Positions 20,941 to 32,300 of a DNA stretch of 44,837 nucleotides are shown piece by piece. Positions within the stretch are counted from its first letter, which is position 1. Every line of letters begins with the position of its first letter. The notes under the pieces are model-generated. The model saw only the letters and a list, made by a program, of their open reading frames with translations. It had not been told where the DNA came from and ran no database searches. The translations under genes and the position numbers were made by a program. Origin of the DNA: Zygnema cylindricum (lineage: Eukaryota > Streptophyta > Zygnematophyceae > Zygnematales > Zygnemataceae); contig JBBHKE010002620.1 of the NCBI GenBank assembly GCA_037447655.1, forward strand, positions 1 to 44,837, given 5' to 3'.

Positions 20941-21964
20941 TCCTCAATCCTTTGAGGTTCTTTCTTCATCTTTAAGCCAGAGATCTGCAAGTATGAGAGA
21001 ATATGCCATATAATGTCCCGGTTTCTTGCAAAAGTGATATAATCCACCTCGAGGAGCTCCTCTCCCTCGTCGATCAAAATCTGCCACCTCTTTCTCCTCT
21101 TCCCCCAAAATTTCGATAGGGATCCTTTCCCGTTTGATCATCACGCTTCTGCCAATCAGATTCTGCAGTCAGTGCTTGCAGAATCGGACTTCCTCTCCTA
21201 AGTTCTATGGTGTTTTCTTTCACTAAAATCATTCCCACTGTACCATCACAATTCCAATTGCTGTCACCTATATCTTGCAATCTGTTAATGATATTCTCAT
21301 ACTCTTCAGGTATTTTAATCATCAATGTATTTACTCTTTGACTCTCAAAAAATGAGTTTCCTACACTCTCTAGTTCTCCAAATAAGGCTCCTAAATCATT
21401 GCAATAATCATTCATACTTCCTCCCTTGTAAGTATAAGCTGAAATCTTATTTTTTGCCAAATGTTGTTGCTGCAATGACCCACTTTTATATTTGTTTAGC
21501 ATTGACACCCAAATCCGAGAAGAAGATTTGATATGCATAAAAGGAATGGCAATGACTTTCACTACATTTTTAAGAATTAAGAGCTTAGCAACAGTATCCT
21601 TACAGTGCTATTTTTTATACACTGATCGTTCCGTCTGACTCCCCATCACCATTGCTGGTGGTGTTGCAGCTGGTATTGTCTTTGAAAATAGAGTCCCTCG
21701 AGATGCGACTCCTCCCTTTTCTCCCTCCTTGACAATTTCCGCCCCTTCCTCACTATCATTAGTAATAATGGCAGATGTTCTGGCCGCTGTAGTGGTGGAG
21801 GTGCCAGAAAAACATGTTCCTCCATGCCCTGGTGATTGTGGGCATCGAACTTGTCCGGACACTATGCCCTATAGGGGCTTCTCAAAGAGTTCCCCTTCCA
21901 TCATCATCTCTCAATAAAGAAAGTCTGATCCATCAATTATTGGCACCCTAGAGGGTGGGCTCAT
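20941..21964 (-). pseudogene. Copia gag (E3)
   Basis: Starts at ATG 21964-21962 inside the primer site (MSPPSRVPIIDGSDF), with a stop soon after at the FLYW motif. The later frame 21562-21074 is open over 162 codons and carries SGSLQQQHLAKNKISAYTY, GELESVGNSFFESQRVNTLM and KIPEEYENIINRLQ, the UBN2-like gag core. The knuckle (about 21035-20990) reads YHFCKKPGHYMAYS, with first and last Cys lost. Confidence 0.82.
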
Positions 21965-21968
21965 AACT
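21954..21968 (-). promoter_or_regulatory. E3 primer-binding site
   Basis: The element-strand sequence AGTTATGAGCCCACC matches the initiator tRNA-Met anticodon arm complement at 13 of 15 positions and contains the gag ATG. The same arrangement in a diverged copy shows it is a family trait. Confidence 0.75.
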
Positions 21969-22870
21969 TGAAACCCTTTGGCCTCCATTGACCCACAGAG
22001 TATGCATCCTATGTAAAGCCTCTAGGATAATATTGCCCCTTCAACTTTCCCGCTGAATAAGTGCCACCCAGGAATACAATTATTTTGACCACCCTCACTT
22101 TTGTAAGGGTCCGACTCCATTGAGCTGAACGCAAAAAGAATCACTGAATTTGCTCCCCTGAGGAGTAAGTTATGGTTGGCCAAAGATGACATATTTATAT
22201 AAAAGGTCACTTGGAGAGAGGCGCCTGAAAAATACTAAGTCATAGTTTGCCTGCTCTCAATTACCTACTACTAAACCCTAGACCAATAGGAAGATTATAC
22301 AATACTAGAAGGTACACTGGCCGATGTAGGTCTTGTACGACCATTGTACGACAAGGCCTTGCACGTGACGCTTGTCACATCGGGAGCCATGGTTCTCCTC
22401 CCATCTTATCCGGTGTCCAATAAAGTGCCGCCTCGTCTCATTGCGCAACTCTATCTCTGAAAACCGCCAAAAGTTCATTCCAGGTTGGCGGCTACGACGA
22501 CGTCCGTCCGATTAAGTAAATTTACGGTTCGATTCACGTCCGTGCGCGTCGTCGATTTATATGTGTCTTTTTGTTAAATTGTTCTGTTGAATGAATTCGT
22601 CGTTTAGTAATTTTTTATTAACTTATCAAACCCCATATGTCCAACGATTTATCAAAGATTTAATGGTTAGTCCGGCAGGCTACTTTGGACTAAAGAGGAC
22701 ATAAGATCATATTCCGGGCTTATCCAACATTTTCGTAAAATGCTCTCTACCTTAGTCTGCCACCTTCAGAATAAGGAGACATCCATGGTTTGTCTCTGAT
22801 TCTCTCTCTTTCTCTCTCTTTCTAGAATCTAACTAAAATAGAGAAGTGAACTATTAATTACCTCTTTTCA
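21969..22870 (-). repeat. E3 5' LTR
   Basis: On the plus strand runs from TGAAACCCTTTGGCCTCC to ATTACCTCTTTTCA, aligned at both ends with the E1 and E2 LTRs though about 140 bp shorter. The tRNA-like zone is only vaguely visible at about 22660-22735 (taatggttagtcc ... gatcatattcc). A CT-rich stretch lies at 22790-22825. Confidence 0.8.
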
Positions 22871-22904
22871 TCAAAACTGAAATTACTGATGGCAGTGCTA
22901 CTCA

Positions 22905-23318
22905 AAAAGAAAATGCAGGTTTTGTCTTTGATCCTCTCCCTCTCTCTCTTTCTAGTGTTACACAAAAAGAAGGGATTGACTACGAGGAGTCTTTTGCTCA
23001 AGTTGTCAGATTTCCCTCTATCAAAATTATGCTCAGTTTAGCGGCAGCTGAAGACATATAGATACACTATATGGACATCAAAATGACCTTCCTCCATGGG
23101 GAACTAGAGGAAGAAATCTTCATGCGACAGCCAAAGGGATTTGTGGAAGTAGGGGAAGAAAGTAAAGTTTGCAGGTTGATAAAATCTTTGTACCGTATGG
23201 AATGAAACAACGGATTGAAACAGGCGCCGCGGTAATGGAACAAGAAGTTGGACATTTTATGACTAATCTTTGGCATGTCACAATAAGTTCAGATCACTCA
23301 ATTTATTTATTTGTTAAC
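22905..23318 (+). pseudogene. Plus-strand fragment: LTR scrap joined to copia RT
   Basis: 22917-22957 repeats, imperfectly, the CT-rich LTR stretch just left of it (ggttttgtctttgatcctc ... tttctag). From 22958 an RT fragment follows: TQKEGIDYEESFAQVVRFPS, then LSLAAAEDI-stop-IHYMDIK, FLHGELEEEIFMRQPKGF and EVGEESKVCRLIKSLYR. After an inserted TGAAACA-type duplication come LKQAPR-stop-WNKKL and SSDHSIYLF. It resembles a scrambled copy of the same family, opposite in direction to E3. Confidence 0.75.
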
Positions 23319-25234
23319 TTGTTGGCACGACCTGATGGATAAAGGAGAGGTTACATCGGGAGGTCTCTATAATTGTAAATAAGTTTTTATATATGTGTTT
23401 CACTTTGAGGGGTTCGAAAAAAGTGAAGGATGTAATCTTTAAAATCGTCAAAGATTCCAAAGCCGACCAATTTTGTTTCAAAATCTGTACTTTCATTTTG
23501 TGTACGTGTAATCTTAAATTTCAAAACAAAAACGACAAAAGATAGCGCGAGAAACCATGAAGTTGGTAGGAAGGGAAAAACCGTTCTTTTAGAAGGGAGG
23601 TAAAAACCGTATTTGCAGGAAGGCAAAACCTGTACTTATTTTTGGCAAAGATTTTACGGTGACCTTGCCCGAAGACACGTGACTTTGGCGACGTGATAAA
23701 ATTTTAATAGTAGTTCATCGTCGCACGTGTCTATTGTCGAAGGTGTAGCGATTCTACGACTTCTGTGATGGTGTGAGTCACCATTACAGTGGCGGACAAA
23801 GAGATTGCTTCGCGGATGAAGACCAAAGTATAATCACATGGTCAAAGGTTGTCTCTCGGACCCTTGAAGAATCAAAATCATATTTTCTATAATGTTGTTT
23901 TAAAAAAACTAAAGAAAATATAATACGGCATGGTACGGTCAATTACAAAATTATGTAATATACCTCACTTTTTGTCTGGTATAACTGCACCCTAAGGGTA
24001 AGGTTCCATTAGGGGAAAAATGTCGTTGTTTACTGAAAGTCGTACGGTTTGGTACAGTGCCGTACAAAAAAAAAAAAATCAGAAAAACAAGCCTATTGAA
24101 TGAGGGATTTGATTCTCCACGTTTATGGGCCTAAACGTGGACCGTTGGATGCATAATCGGATACGTCATTGTCTGACACTTTCAGTTCGCAACAAGTGAC
24201 CCGGAGTAGGTCAATTATAAGCGCCTAAACAAATAGCTTCGTGCCTCGTGGAAAAGTGAACAAATATCCACGACGACCGCGCGACTAGGTGGGTACAAGT
24301 CGCATATGACACGTGCCTTCCGCCAGGAGGATGCGAGGCCACTGGAAGCCGCGATAAACAATTTGACAGAGGATATTGTTTCACGCTTCTGTTGCCATCC
24401 ACTAACCATTTTGACATATTCGTACGCTTTTACAAATCTTAAGTTTCGTTTGCCCGTACAGATTTTATTGAATACGTCGTACGAGTCACTTTTTACCTTC
24501 GCTGGTACAAATATGTGGTTACAATTTGCTGTCAGAGATTCTTTGAAGATTACCATAATCGATTTCATCTATTACGTGGACGAATCAAAGTGTGCCACAC
24601 AAATAAAATGTCGGTTACTAACCCGACACAATCGAACGATACCTTCAGTAAACGAATTTTCGAAGTTTACTGAGACTGCCTAATGGAACAACGCTCTAAG
24701 TGATCAACATATTACTGTAATCTTGTCCGTACGATTAATGGCAACGCCTGATGGACGAGAGCCCTTATTAATGACCCGAAGTTTGAAGTGTTTTAACTTT
24801 TAAGAGCCGAAGTTTCTCGACTCGGGCCACGGAGCTGCTTGATCTCATTCAAATTCCAAAAATTGTACAATTTCAGTGTACCCTTTGTTACGTCATAACC
24901 CATATTCTTTTGCGTACCAGTTCACCCTTAACTCGGAAATAAAATGCGAAACTCGGAAATAAAATGCGAAACTCTAAACCGGAAGTCGCGCGCGCGTTTC
25001 CTCGGCCAATCTTGCAGCTCCTAAAACATCATTGGCCCAACCATTGCTTGCCATACTTTTCCACAATTACATTTAGCCCGAGTAAAACGCTGCCACGTGG
25101 CACAAAATCATTCATACATCCAATCACAGACCTCACAAACCTAGTACCGTCACCGACATTTCACGACTTTCCGGCCTATGCAAGCATGAACTTTTATTAG
25201 ATCCGACAAACAAGTCGTATTGTACGAACGAAGC

Positions 25235-25320
25235 TGTACTGTACTGTACCGTACTTTACTGTACTTTACTGTACTTTGCTTTACTGTACTTTACTGTACT
25301 GTACTTTACTGTAGTGTACC
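25235..25320. repeat. GTACT-rich minisatellite
   Basis: About 86 bp made of GTACT and TTACT pentamers, mostly as 10-bp TTTACTGTAC units, some 230 bp upstream of the MATE start codon. Confidence 0.85.
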
Positions 25321-25485
25321 TCTCTCTATTTTGAAGCTCTGAGACACAGATGAACGAAGAGATGGTTAGGCTCTCTCCTCCTTTTTAGGACCAAGACACG
25401 TGTCGATAAAAGAAAAACCTGAGGCTCCACTTTGTCCGGGAAGAGTAAATATCGCTGAACGAGCTGCGTTGAGAGGGGAACCCTT

Positions 25486-25541
25486 TTTTTTTGTCTTGTT
25501 TGTCTTTTTTTTGTCTTTTTTTTGTCTTTTATTTGTCTTTT
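25486..25541. repeat. TTTTTTGTC repeats in the probable 5' leader
   Basis: Five to six copies of T(6-9)GTC with one ATTTGTC variant run to 10 bases before the MATE ATG. It would make a pyrimidine-rich leader. Confidence 0.75.
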
Positions 25542-25551
25542 TCGACTCAAA

Positions 25552-26291
25552 ATGGGAGAACAGGAGAAGAGGAAATCGGAGGGGGAAGTTGAAAGGGCAG
25601 GGCAGGTCACAGACCATGGCGGGATTCCTGTGATCCATAATGTGACACGTGTCACACTGTCCGTACCGGTGATAGAATCTTATAGTTTTGGAGACGGAAT
25701 GGGAAAAAAAGGACAACAGTATGTGCCAACTGTCGAAGGGGAGGCCATGAATTTGTGGGCAATTTGGAGTGCACACGTGGCGTGTATGGGGCTTCAGGTA
25801 TGTAAATTAGAGGAAGGATTAGAAAAAAAAAAAAAAAAACAAAAATGAAAAAAAAAAAATTTGTGGGGTTTGTAAATTTGTGGATAGTGTGACGGAGAGA
25901 GGTTTCGGTAAAAATAAAGGTTAAAGATTTTTTGAGGTGAATTTTTGTGTTTTTTTAGTGTAGTTTTTTTTTTTAGTTGGAGGTTGAGTTTTGTGTTTTT
26001 TTGGTAATAGGGAAATATTTCCATTTTTTTTTTTTTTGGGGGGGGGGGGGGAGCTCGAGGACTATCTTCTGAGTTGTGGGTGTTTTTTATTTTTTTTAAT
26101 TCTGGTTTTTAAAAGTTGTACCTTTGGGCTTCGAGCTTACTAACTTAGTTTTAATTTTTATGTTTTGCTGATGAATAAAACTAAGATGACGTGTTCGAAG
26201 AGGCGGAGAGGGAGAGGGAGAGGGAGAGGGAGAGGGAGAGGGAAAGGGAGGAAAGGGAGGAAAGGGGGGAGAGGGAGAGGGAGGGGGAGGG

Positions 26292-26322
<31 letters not shown>

Positions 26323-29300
26323 TGAGACTGTTTCTTAATCCCAATAGATCATTTTCATGGAGTCCATTTTGTTTTATTCCTAGTTTTGTTATTGTCATGA
26401 ACCAAAATTAATGCTCCCTTCTTTATTGTTAAAACCTTTTCTTATTGTTTAGTGTTATTTTTACCATTCTCAAACAACCGTTTTTATAATGAGTGTTACT
26501 TTTACCATTCCCAAAATTTTGTTTGAAATGAAACGACACAAAAATTTGAAATGGCGTGTTTTCCTTTCACGAATACAAAGAAAACGACAAAAAAAAGACA
26601 ATAAAGACAAGTCCTATAATACATGAACTATAGAACAAAACAAGGCAGTATTTAAAATAGCACTGAAGAATAAGACAAAAAAAAACATAAAGTTCAAAAT
26701 TTGGAATAAGAATTTCAGATGGCGAGAAAACATTAAAAAATCTGGAAAATTGAAAATGTTATAAGTAGCATTGAAAGTTTGAAAACAGAAAACCGAGAGA
26801 AGGGCATGAAATTTAAAAAAGAAAAAGCAAAAAAGGACTTTGAACATCAGACACAGACTAAAAAACCAAACTTTTGAACGTATTTCCTTAATTGTAACAT
26901 TATCTTATTTTAAAAGAAATTAAATCGCAAGTCATCAGCAATTGATTATAAATTTTGAAAAACGAAAATATTGGGTTGTTCTTTGTTTCGTTTCCATTTC
27001 GTTTAACTTAAACGAACATTAAACAAAGTAAAAAGCCTAAGCAGAGAAGCTGTGAATTCAGATTTTTCACGAAACTGGATTCTTCGAAATCCTTGGTCAA
27101 GTAAAATAACTTAAAATTCTCTAACAATTCAGTTCTCTGAACATTACAAATGAACATGAAACAGAAGATAGCTCGAAATAGCAAGCTGGAAACAGAAAAC
27201 CTGAAACTTGTAACGTAGAACATCGAACACGGAAAACAGCAAACGGAGACAGAATGTTGAAGTTAACAGAGACGTCAAAGTCAGAAACACAAAATAGAAG
27301 TAGACACACAGAAATGGAACATGGAAATTGAACACAAAACTACAGAAGCTTGACCAGCAAACCGAGGGCATCTATTTTCCAATGTCTGTTTTGATATTAT
27401 CTTTTTTTTTTTTCGTGTTTTTGTTTGCTGTCACAGCCAGCCTGGATTCTTGTCACATTTGCATTCGCTGGCCATCTGGGATTGGGTCAACTCGCAGGCA
27501 CCAGCCTGGCAGTGTGTGTGGCCACAATAACGGGATTCTCGATTCAGGTGAGAGGGAATGGAAAAAGGAAAACTGTGGGAATTCACACGGAACTGTTGCA
27601 ATTTCAGTTGCTGTCCAGTTACGGCCTTTCATCTTCAGTTCCAGGTCCAGTTCCACCTCCCCATTCCAGGGATCGACCTTTCGTTTAATTTTTGTTTCAG
27701 TTCCAAAAGCAGCTTCATTTTTGTGTTTTAATTCTGATATCAGTTTCAGTTACGATTTCTTTATCAGTTATCGGTGTGATTTTTCGGTTTTCGGTTTTCT
27801 GTTCTGGATGAAAAACAACTGATGGAGCCTCTGACAAAATTTTCAAATGTTGGAAGCGTTTTTCTCTTTTTTTTTACTTTCAAAAAGGCACATCTTGTTT
27901 TCATCCTCATATGTCCTGTTGGATACATCATAATCAATTGTCTAATACATGCCAATTTCAGTACTACACTTCACTTTCGCTTTATTTTTTTTTCATCATG
28001 ATAAAAGCGTCCTCATATGTTTTGCAGCGAGGTTTAATGAAACCTCTCGAGCATCTGCTAACAAAAGACATTGAATCGGACAAAACTGAAATGTGGGCTT
28101 TGCTTATGAAACAAGCATTTTTGGTGGGTATATTGGCCTCTATACCGAGTACTTTTGTTTGGCTCAATTTACAATTGATACTTTCTTACGTCGGGCAAAG
28201 TGCAAGCGCTTCTTTTTTCGCCGGAGTTTTCGCGAAATGGTTTCTTCCAGCACTTTATCTCAATGCCCTTACGATTCCGATTTCCAAATTTATGCAGGTG
28301 TGAGATTCAAACGATTGCATTATGTCTGGCTTTCAAAGTTTCTCGGCCGTATAATTTGGTTTGGATGGTTGTCCTGAAGTTGGAAAATTGTACTGGGTGG
28401 ATGTTTGTCTACATCTTCGACATTTAATGTTCGATGTCTGATGTTCGTCATTTCGCCAGTCAATTCTCGATCTTGTAAAATTTAAATCCCATTATATTCC
28501 ACTCGCTGCTGATCCGATTTTGCGTGAAGTGTCTCCATTTTGTTTTTCTTTCCGTTCAGGTTCACGGAATGGCTCGCCAAGCCGCCATCTGTTCCATCGC
28601 GACACTCGTTCTCCTCATTCCTTGCAACCTTATTTTGCGCGATAGGTAAAAACTCCCGCCTAACTCCTCTTAAATAATTGATCTTTATTGGTGCGGATTT
28701 TACACCTTTCGCCGCTGAAAATTGCTGTAACTGCCACCCTCTTGAACTCGAAGCCGGTTCGATATTTATTCTTTTGCGATCTGAATATTGAAATTTTGTG
28801 GAATAGTATTTAAGAAATTGGAACTGTGCGTCGTATTTTTTCTGAAGGATACGGGTTCAAAGCTTTCTATTGGCGGGCAGTATCTCGTCGATATAGGACA
28901 AGCCGTTGTGTGTTTTCCAAATTTTTGAACTATTGTCACAAAACAATTTTAAAAAGTTGAACTCGATTGTATCCTGTTTATTTAAAGTTCATAGGGTGTG
29001 GTGCTACAGTATGTCTTATCATTGCTTATCCGCACTTTTTGTCAGATACACAATTTTCGCGTGTTAGTTGTCACACTATCGGATGTTTTATGTGAAACGG
29101 GTTTAATTGAATCTTCAAAAAATATGTAAATATACATCATATGCATTCTTTTGATATAACTGAGTTCCCACATTGTGTGGATCACATGAAGGGGTGGTGA
29201 TTTTTCTGGTTCCTCCATCAAGATACCATTCATTCACAATAATCATTGTGGATTGTACTACTATAATTAGTGTGGACTACACAGTTTTACTGTCGGTGAA

Positions 29301-32300
29301 ACAAAACAGTAATCTCTGGATATATATGTGGGAGTACACTATTTTGTGTGCAGAGTTTTCGATTTCATCAGCCATTATGTTTGAAAAGGCTCTGAAAGCC
29401 TCTGTAACGGAAACTCTTGTTGTTATTAATCATTGTTTCTCTATTTCTTACATTTTTGGAGGAAATTTTGATCCATCGTTGGTCCACACCGATTATGGTA
29501 ACGGTGTTCTCGTCAATTTAAACACGAATTCGCCGCTTTTTCTATTTTTATTTATTTGTTAATTTATTTTAAGGTGTAAAGGTCGCCCTTTTTTTAGGCG
29601 AGTCCCGAGCGATTTGTTTGGAATCTGTCATGTGACTTGTTCAAAATCTGAGAAATGTTGATGCTGAATTTTTCGACGCATATAAAAAGAAAAGAAAAAA
29701 CGAGTGCCTCTTTTCTGCCCAGTATGAGAACAAAACCAATTATGTCCCTATGCTCTTTCACTCCTTCGGCCCTCCTTATTTAAAAAGCGTTTTATTTCTA
29801 GATATCGTTTACAATTTACTCGTTTATATTTGTTTGGTTTTCTTGTCGAGCAGGTTTAGATTTCGTTTCATTGGCGTTGCTGTGAGCCTCAGTTTGGCCT
29901 ACGCCTTCCATTTATTTTTACTTCTTTGCGTGATTTCTAAATATTTGCTGCCCATTGTTCTAGTTTCGATCGACGAAACATTTTTTACGTCTTTGTGGGC
30001 TTTTCTGGATTCGGGTATGCCCTCTCTTTTCGAAACGATGTAAGTGAAACTCCTTCGAAAAAAAAAATAACAGTATGGCTTAGTTTGTTTGTGAAATAAA
30101 AGTAACGATAATAATAATTAACGGTATGATTACTGGCACGAAGGGGATCGGGATTTCACTTTAATATTTATTTTCCCACAAAACAAAGTCACCTGTCGAT
30201 TGTATTTGATTGCGCTGTGGAATTTTGTTTATGTTTGTTTTCTGAATGCTTTCATTTCCCTCTGTTTTTTTTTTGTTGTTGCTTCTTCGTTAAAACAAAG
30301 AAACCTGGCATTCAATCGAATAAGTATGTCAAATCTTTCTTTCAAAGGACTTACTTAAAAAATAAGAACTTTTCTAGGCGCCTCGGTTTTGCCGGTTTTT
30401 TTTTTTTTTGTTTGTTTGTTTTTCATCTTCCAGAATTTTCTTGAATGCGTTCTCTCCCCTTTTTATTTTCTTTTTTCGTTTCGATCGTTCATATAGTGTT
30501 TCTTTTTTATCCGATTGTCTTTTTTTGCGTTTTGATCATTTTGTTTGAATGAAATTGTGTGACATTTGTCACATCCCAGAGCCGACACGTGGGCGTGGGA
30601 AATCACAATTATTTTTGCGGGAATGATGCCCTTTCCGGATAACGAAATCGTCATGCTCGCGGTTTCGTAAGTTTATTTACTATTAATTTGTTTTGCTGTT
30701 ATTTATTCATCTGTTATTTTTTTCATTGTTATTGTTGTTGTCGTTGTTTTTTTGCTTGTTATCGCTGTTATTACTGTTTCAGAATTTTATCGTCTTTTGT
30801 TTTATCGTTTCGTTTATTTTGCTTTTATTGTCCTAAAATTTGTCTTCTTTTGTTTTATAATTTGATTTGTTGAGGTCTTTGATTCCGAAAGGATCTTTTC
30901 ATGTTTTTTTTTTCTTTTTAACTCCTTTCATCAGTTTGGAGGATTGAACGTGAAAAAATAATAAGAGAGAAACAAAAAAGGGGAAAAAAACTACAAGTAA
31001 CAGTTACAAGAAAATGTTGTTCGAAGCACTCTGATTCGCTAAGAATTTCCGTTTGTCGACTTTTTTTAACATTTCTCCCTCCTATCCCTCCCCCTTTTTT
31101 TTATAAAACAGTGTCTATACGGCGAGTTTCTTCTTTATGCCCGCCGAAGGATTCAAAGCAGCAGTGTGGTAAGTTCTCTCCTTCCCTCCTCTCCCCCCCT
31201 TCCCCAATCCCCCCACCCCTCCCCCAAAAATTAAAATCAATTTCTCCCCCAAACCAACCTTTCAAAAAACCCCATTCCTCCAGAGCCCCCACTCTAAAAC
31301 CCAACCCCTCCCTCAAAATCTCCCTCCCTCCCTCCCCAGCGCCCGCGTGTCCCTCGAGCTCTCCCTCCTCCGCCCCTCCCACGCCCGGTTCTCCATGGAG
31401 TCCGGCCTGGGCCTCTCCCTGGTGCTGTGCGGGCTGGGGGGCGCCTGCCTGTCCCTCGCCCGGGGCCCCTGGGCGCAGGCTTTCGCCGTGGGGCACCACG
31501 CGCTGGACGCCGTGCGAGTGCTCACGCCGCTGGTGGCGCTAGCGGGGGCAATGGACGCCGTAGCCAGGCCGCTGCAAGGTGGGGGGGGGGGGAGGGAGGG
31601 AGGATTTGGGGTCTTTTGGGGGTTTTTGAGGGTTTTTGGGGTTTTTTGGGGATTTTTGGGGTTTTTGGGTTTTTGGGGGGTTTTTGAGGGTTTTTTAGGG
31701 TGTTTGGGGTTTTTTCGAGGGGGGGGGGGGGGGGGGGGGGGTAAAAGGGGGATATAGGGGGGATTTGGGGGGTACGGGGTTTTTTGAGGGTTTTGAGGGG
31801 GGGGTATAGGGGGGGTAAAGGGGGCGTATAGGGGGGGTGAAGCACCACGCGGGAGCACCAGACGTTCATTTGTTTATTTTTTATTTTTTTGTTTTATTGC
31901 TTTTTCAGGGGCTCTGAAGGGGTGCAAACGTCAGCGGTTGGCGATGATGGTGAAAATAATCTGTCATTGGGGGGTGGGATTATCCTCCGGAGTGTCTCTG
32001 GCGGTTATTTCTGGAATCGGAGCAAAGGTAAAGCTAGGGGAAATATATTTATAGCGTGCATATATATATACATGTTTCATCTATTCTTCTCTTTGTTTCC
32101 TTTTTTTTTTTTTTTCTTTTTAAGTTAGCAGGCTCCCAGATTTTTGTTTTATTTCTTTTGTTTTTTGGGTCGTGCTTTTTAAAAAGGGGGAGGAGGGAAG
32201 GGAGGAGGGAAAGGAGGAGGGGGATGGAAGTGGTGGAGTAACAGATAGTTGTGTTGTAAACTTGAAACAACAGTGAAATAAATTGTGAAAGAGGTTTTTT

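Larger units (their letters stand above)
18704..22870 (-). mobile_element. Ty1/copia element E3, 3'-truncated
   Basis: A third, more diverged member on the minus strand. It keeps 5' LTR 21969-22870, primer site, gag, protease, integrase and RT up to the LYGL motif (about 18704), then stops. RT palm with YVDD, RNase H, polypurine tract and 3' LTR are absent. Divergence from E1 and E2 is large and every domain has stops. Confidence 0.88.
23319..25551. other. Intergenic region upstream of the MATE gene
   Basis: No convincing gene. It contains a perfect 21-bp tandem doublet at about 24932-24973 (aactcggaaataaaatgcga units), several G-boxes, the GTACT minisatellite and a TTTTGTC-type repeat next to the MATE start. 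The proximal part probably holds the MATE promoter and 5' leader. A clear TATA box was not found. Confidence 0.55.
23676..25779. promoter_or_regulatory. Scattered G-box (CACGTG) elements near the MATE 5' end
   Basis: CACGTG cores lie near 23678, 24310-24315, 25094-25099 (within the 12-bp palindrome TGCCACGTGGCA) and 25397-25402 (GACACGTGTC). Two more lie inside exon 1, at about 25646-25651 within GTGACACGTGTCAC (25642-25655) and near 25774. Plant bZIP and bHLH factors bind these cores, so hormone or light control of the gene is possible. Function is inferred. Confidence 0.5.

Noticed and set aside
22940-22960. Splice-acceptor-like tract before the plus-strand RT fragment
   Set aside because: The tract is a repeated CT-rich LTR piece, and the following frame has stops, so it is not an exon.
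24306-24683. Plus-strand open frame of 125 codons upstream of the MATE gene
   Set aside because: No domain or codon pattern of a gene and no splice context; likely chance.
26096-26398. Proline-rich minus-strand frame
   Set aside because: It is the translation of the GGGAGA and poly(G) tract in MATE intron 1.
31615-31715. Telomere-like GGGGTTTT repeat
   Set aside because: Units vary in length and lie inside an intron next to poly(G); plant telomeres are TTTAGGG, so this is a simple repeat.
31313-31869. Pro/Lys-rich frames opposite MATE exon 8 and intron 8
   Set aside because: Shadows of low-complexity DNA; the plus-strand exon explains the conserved part.
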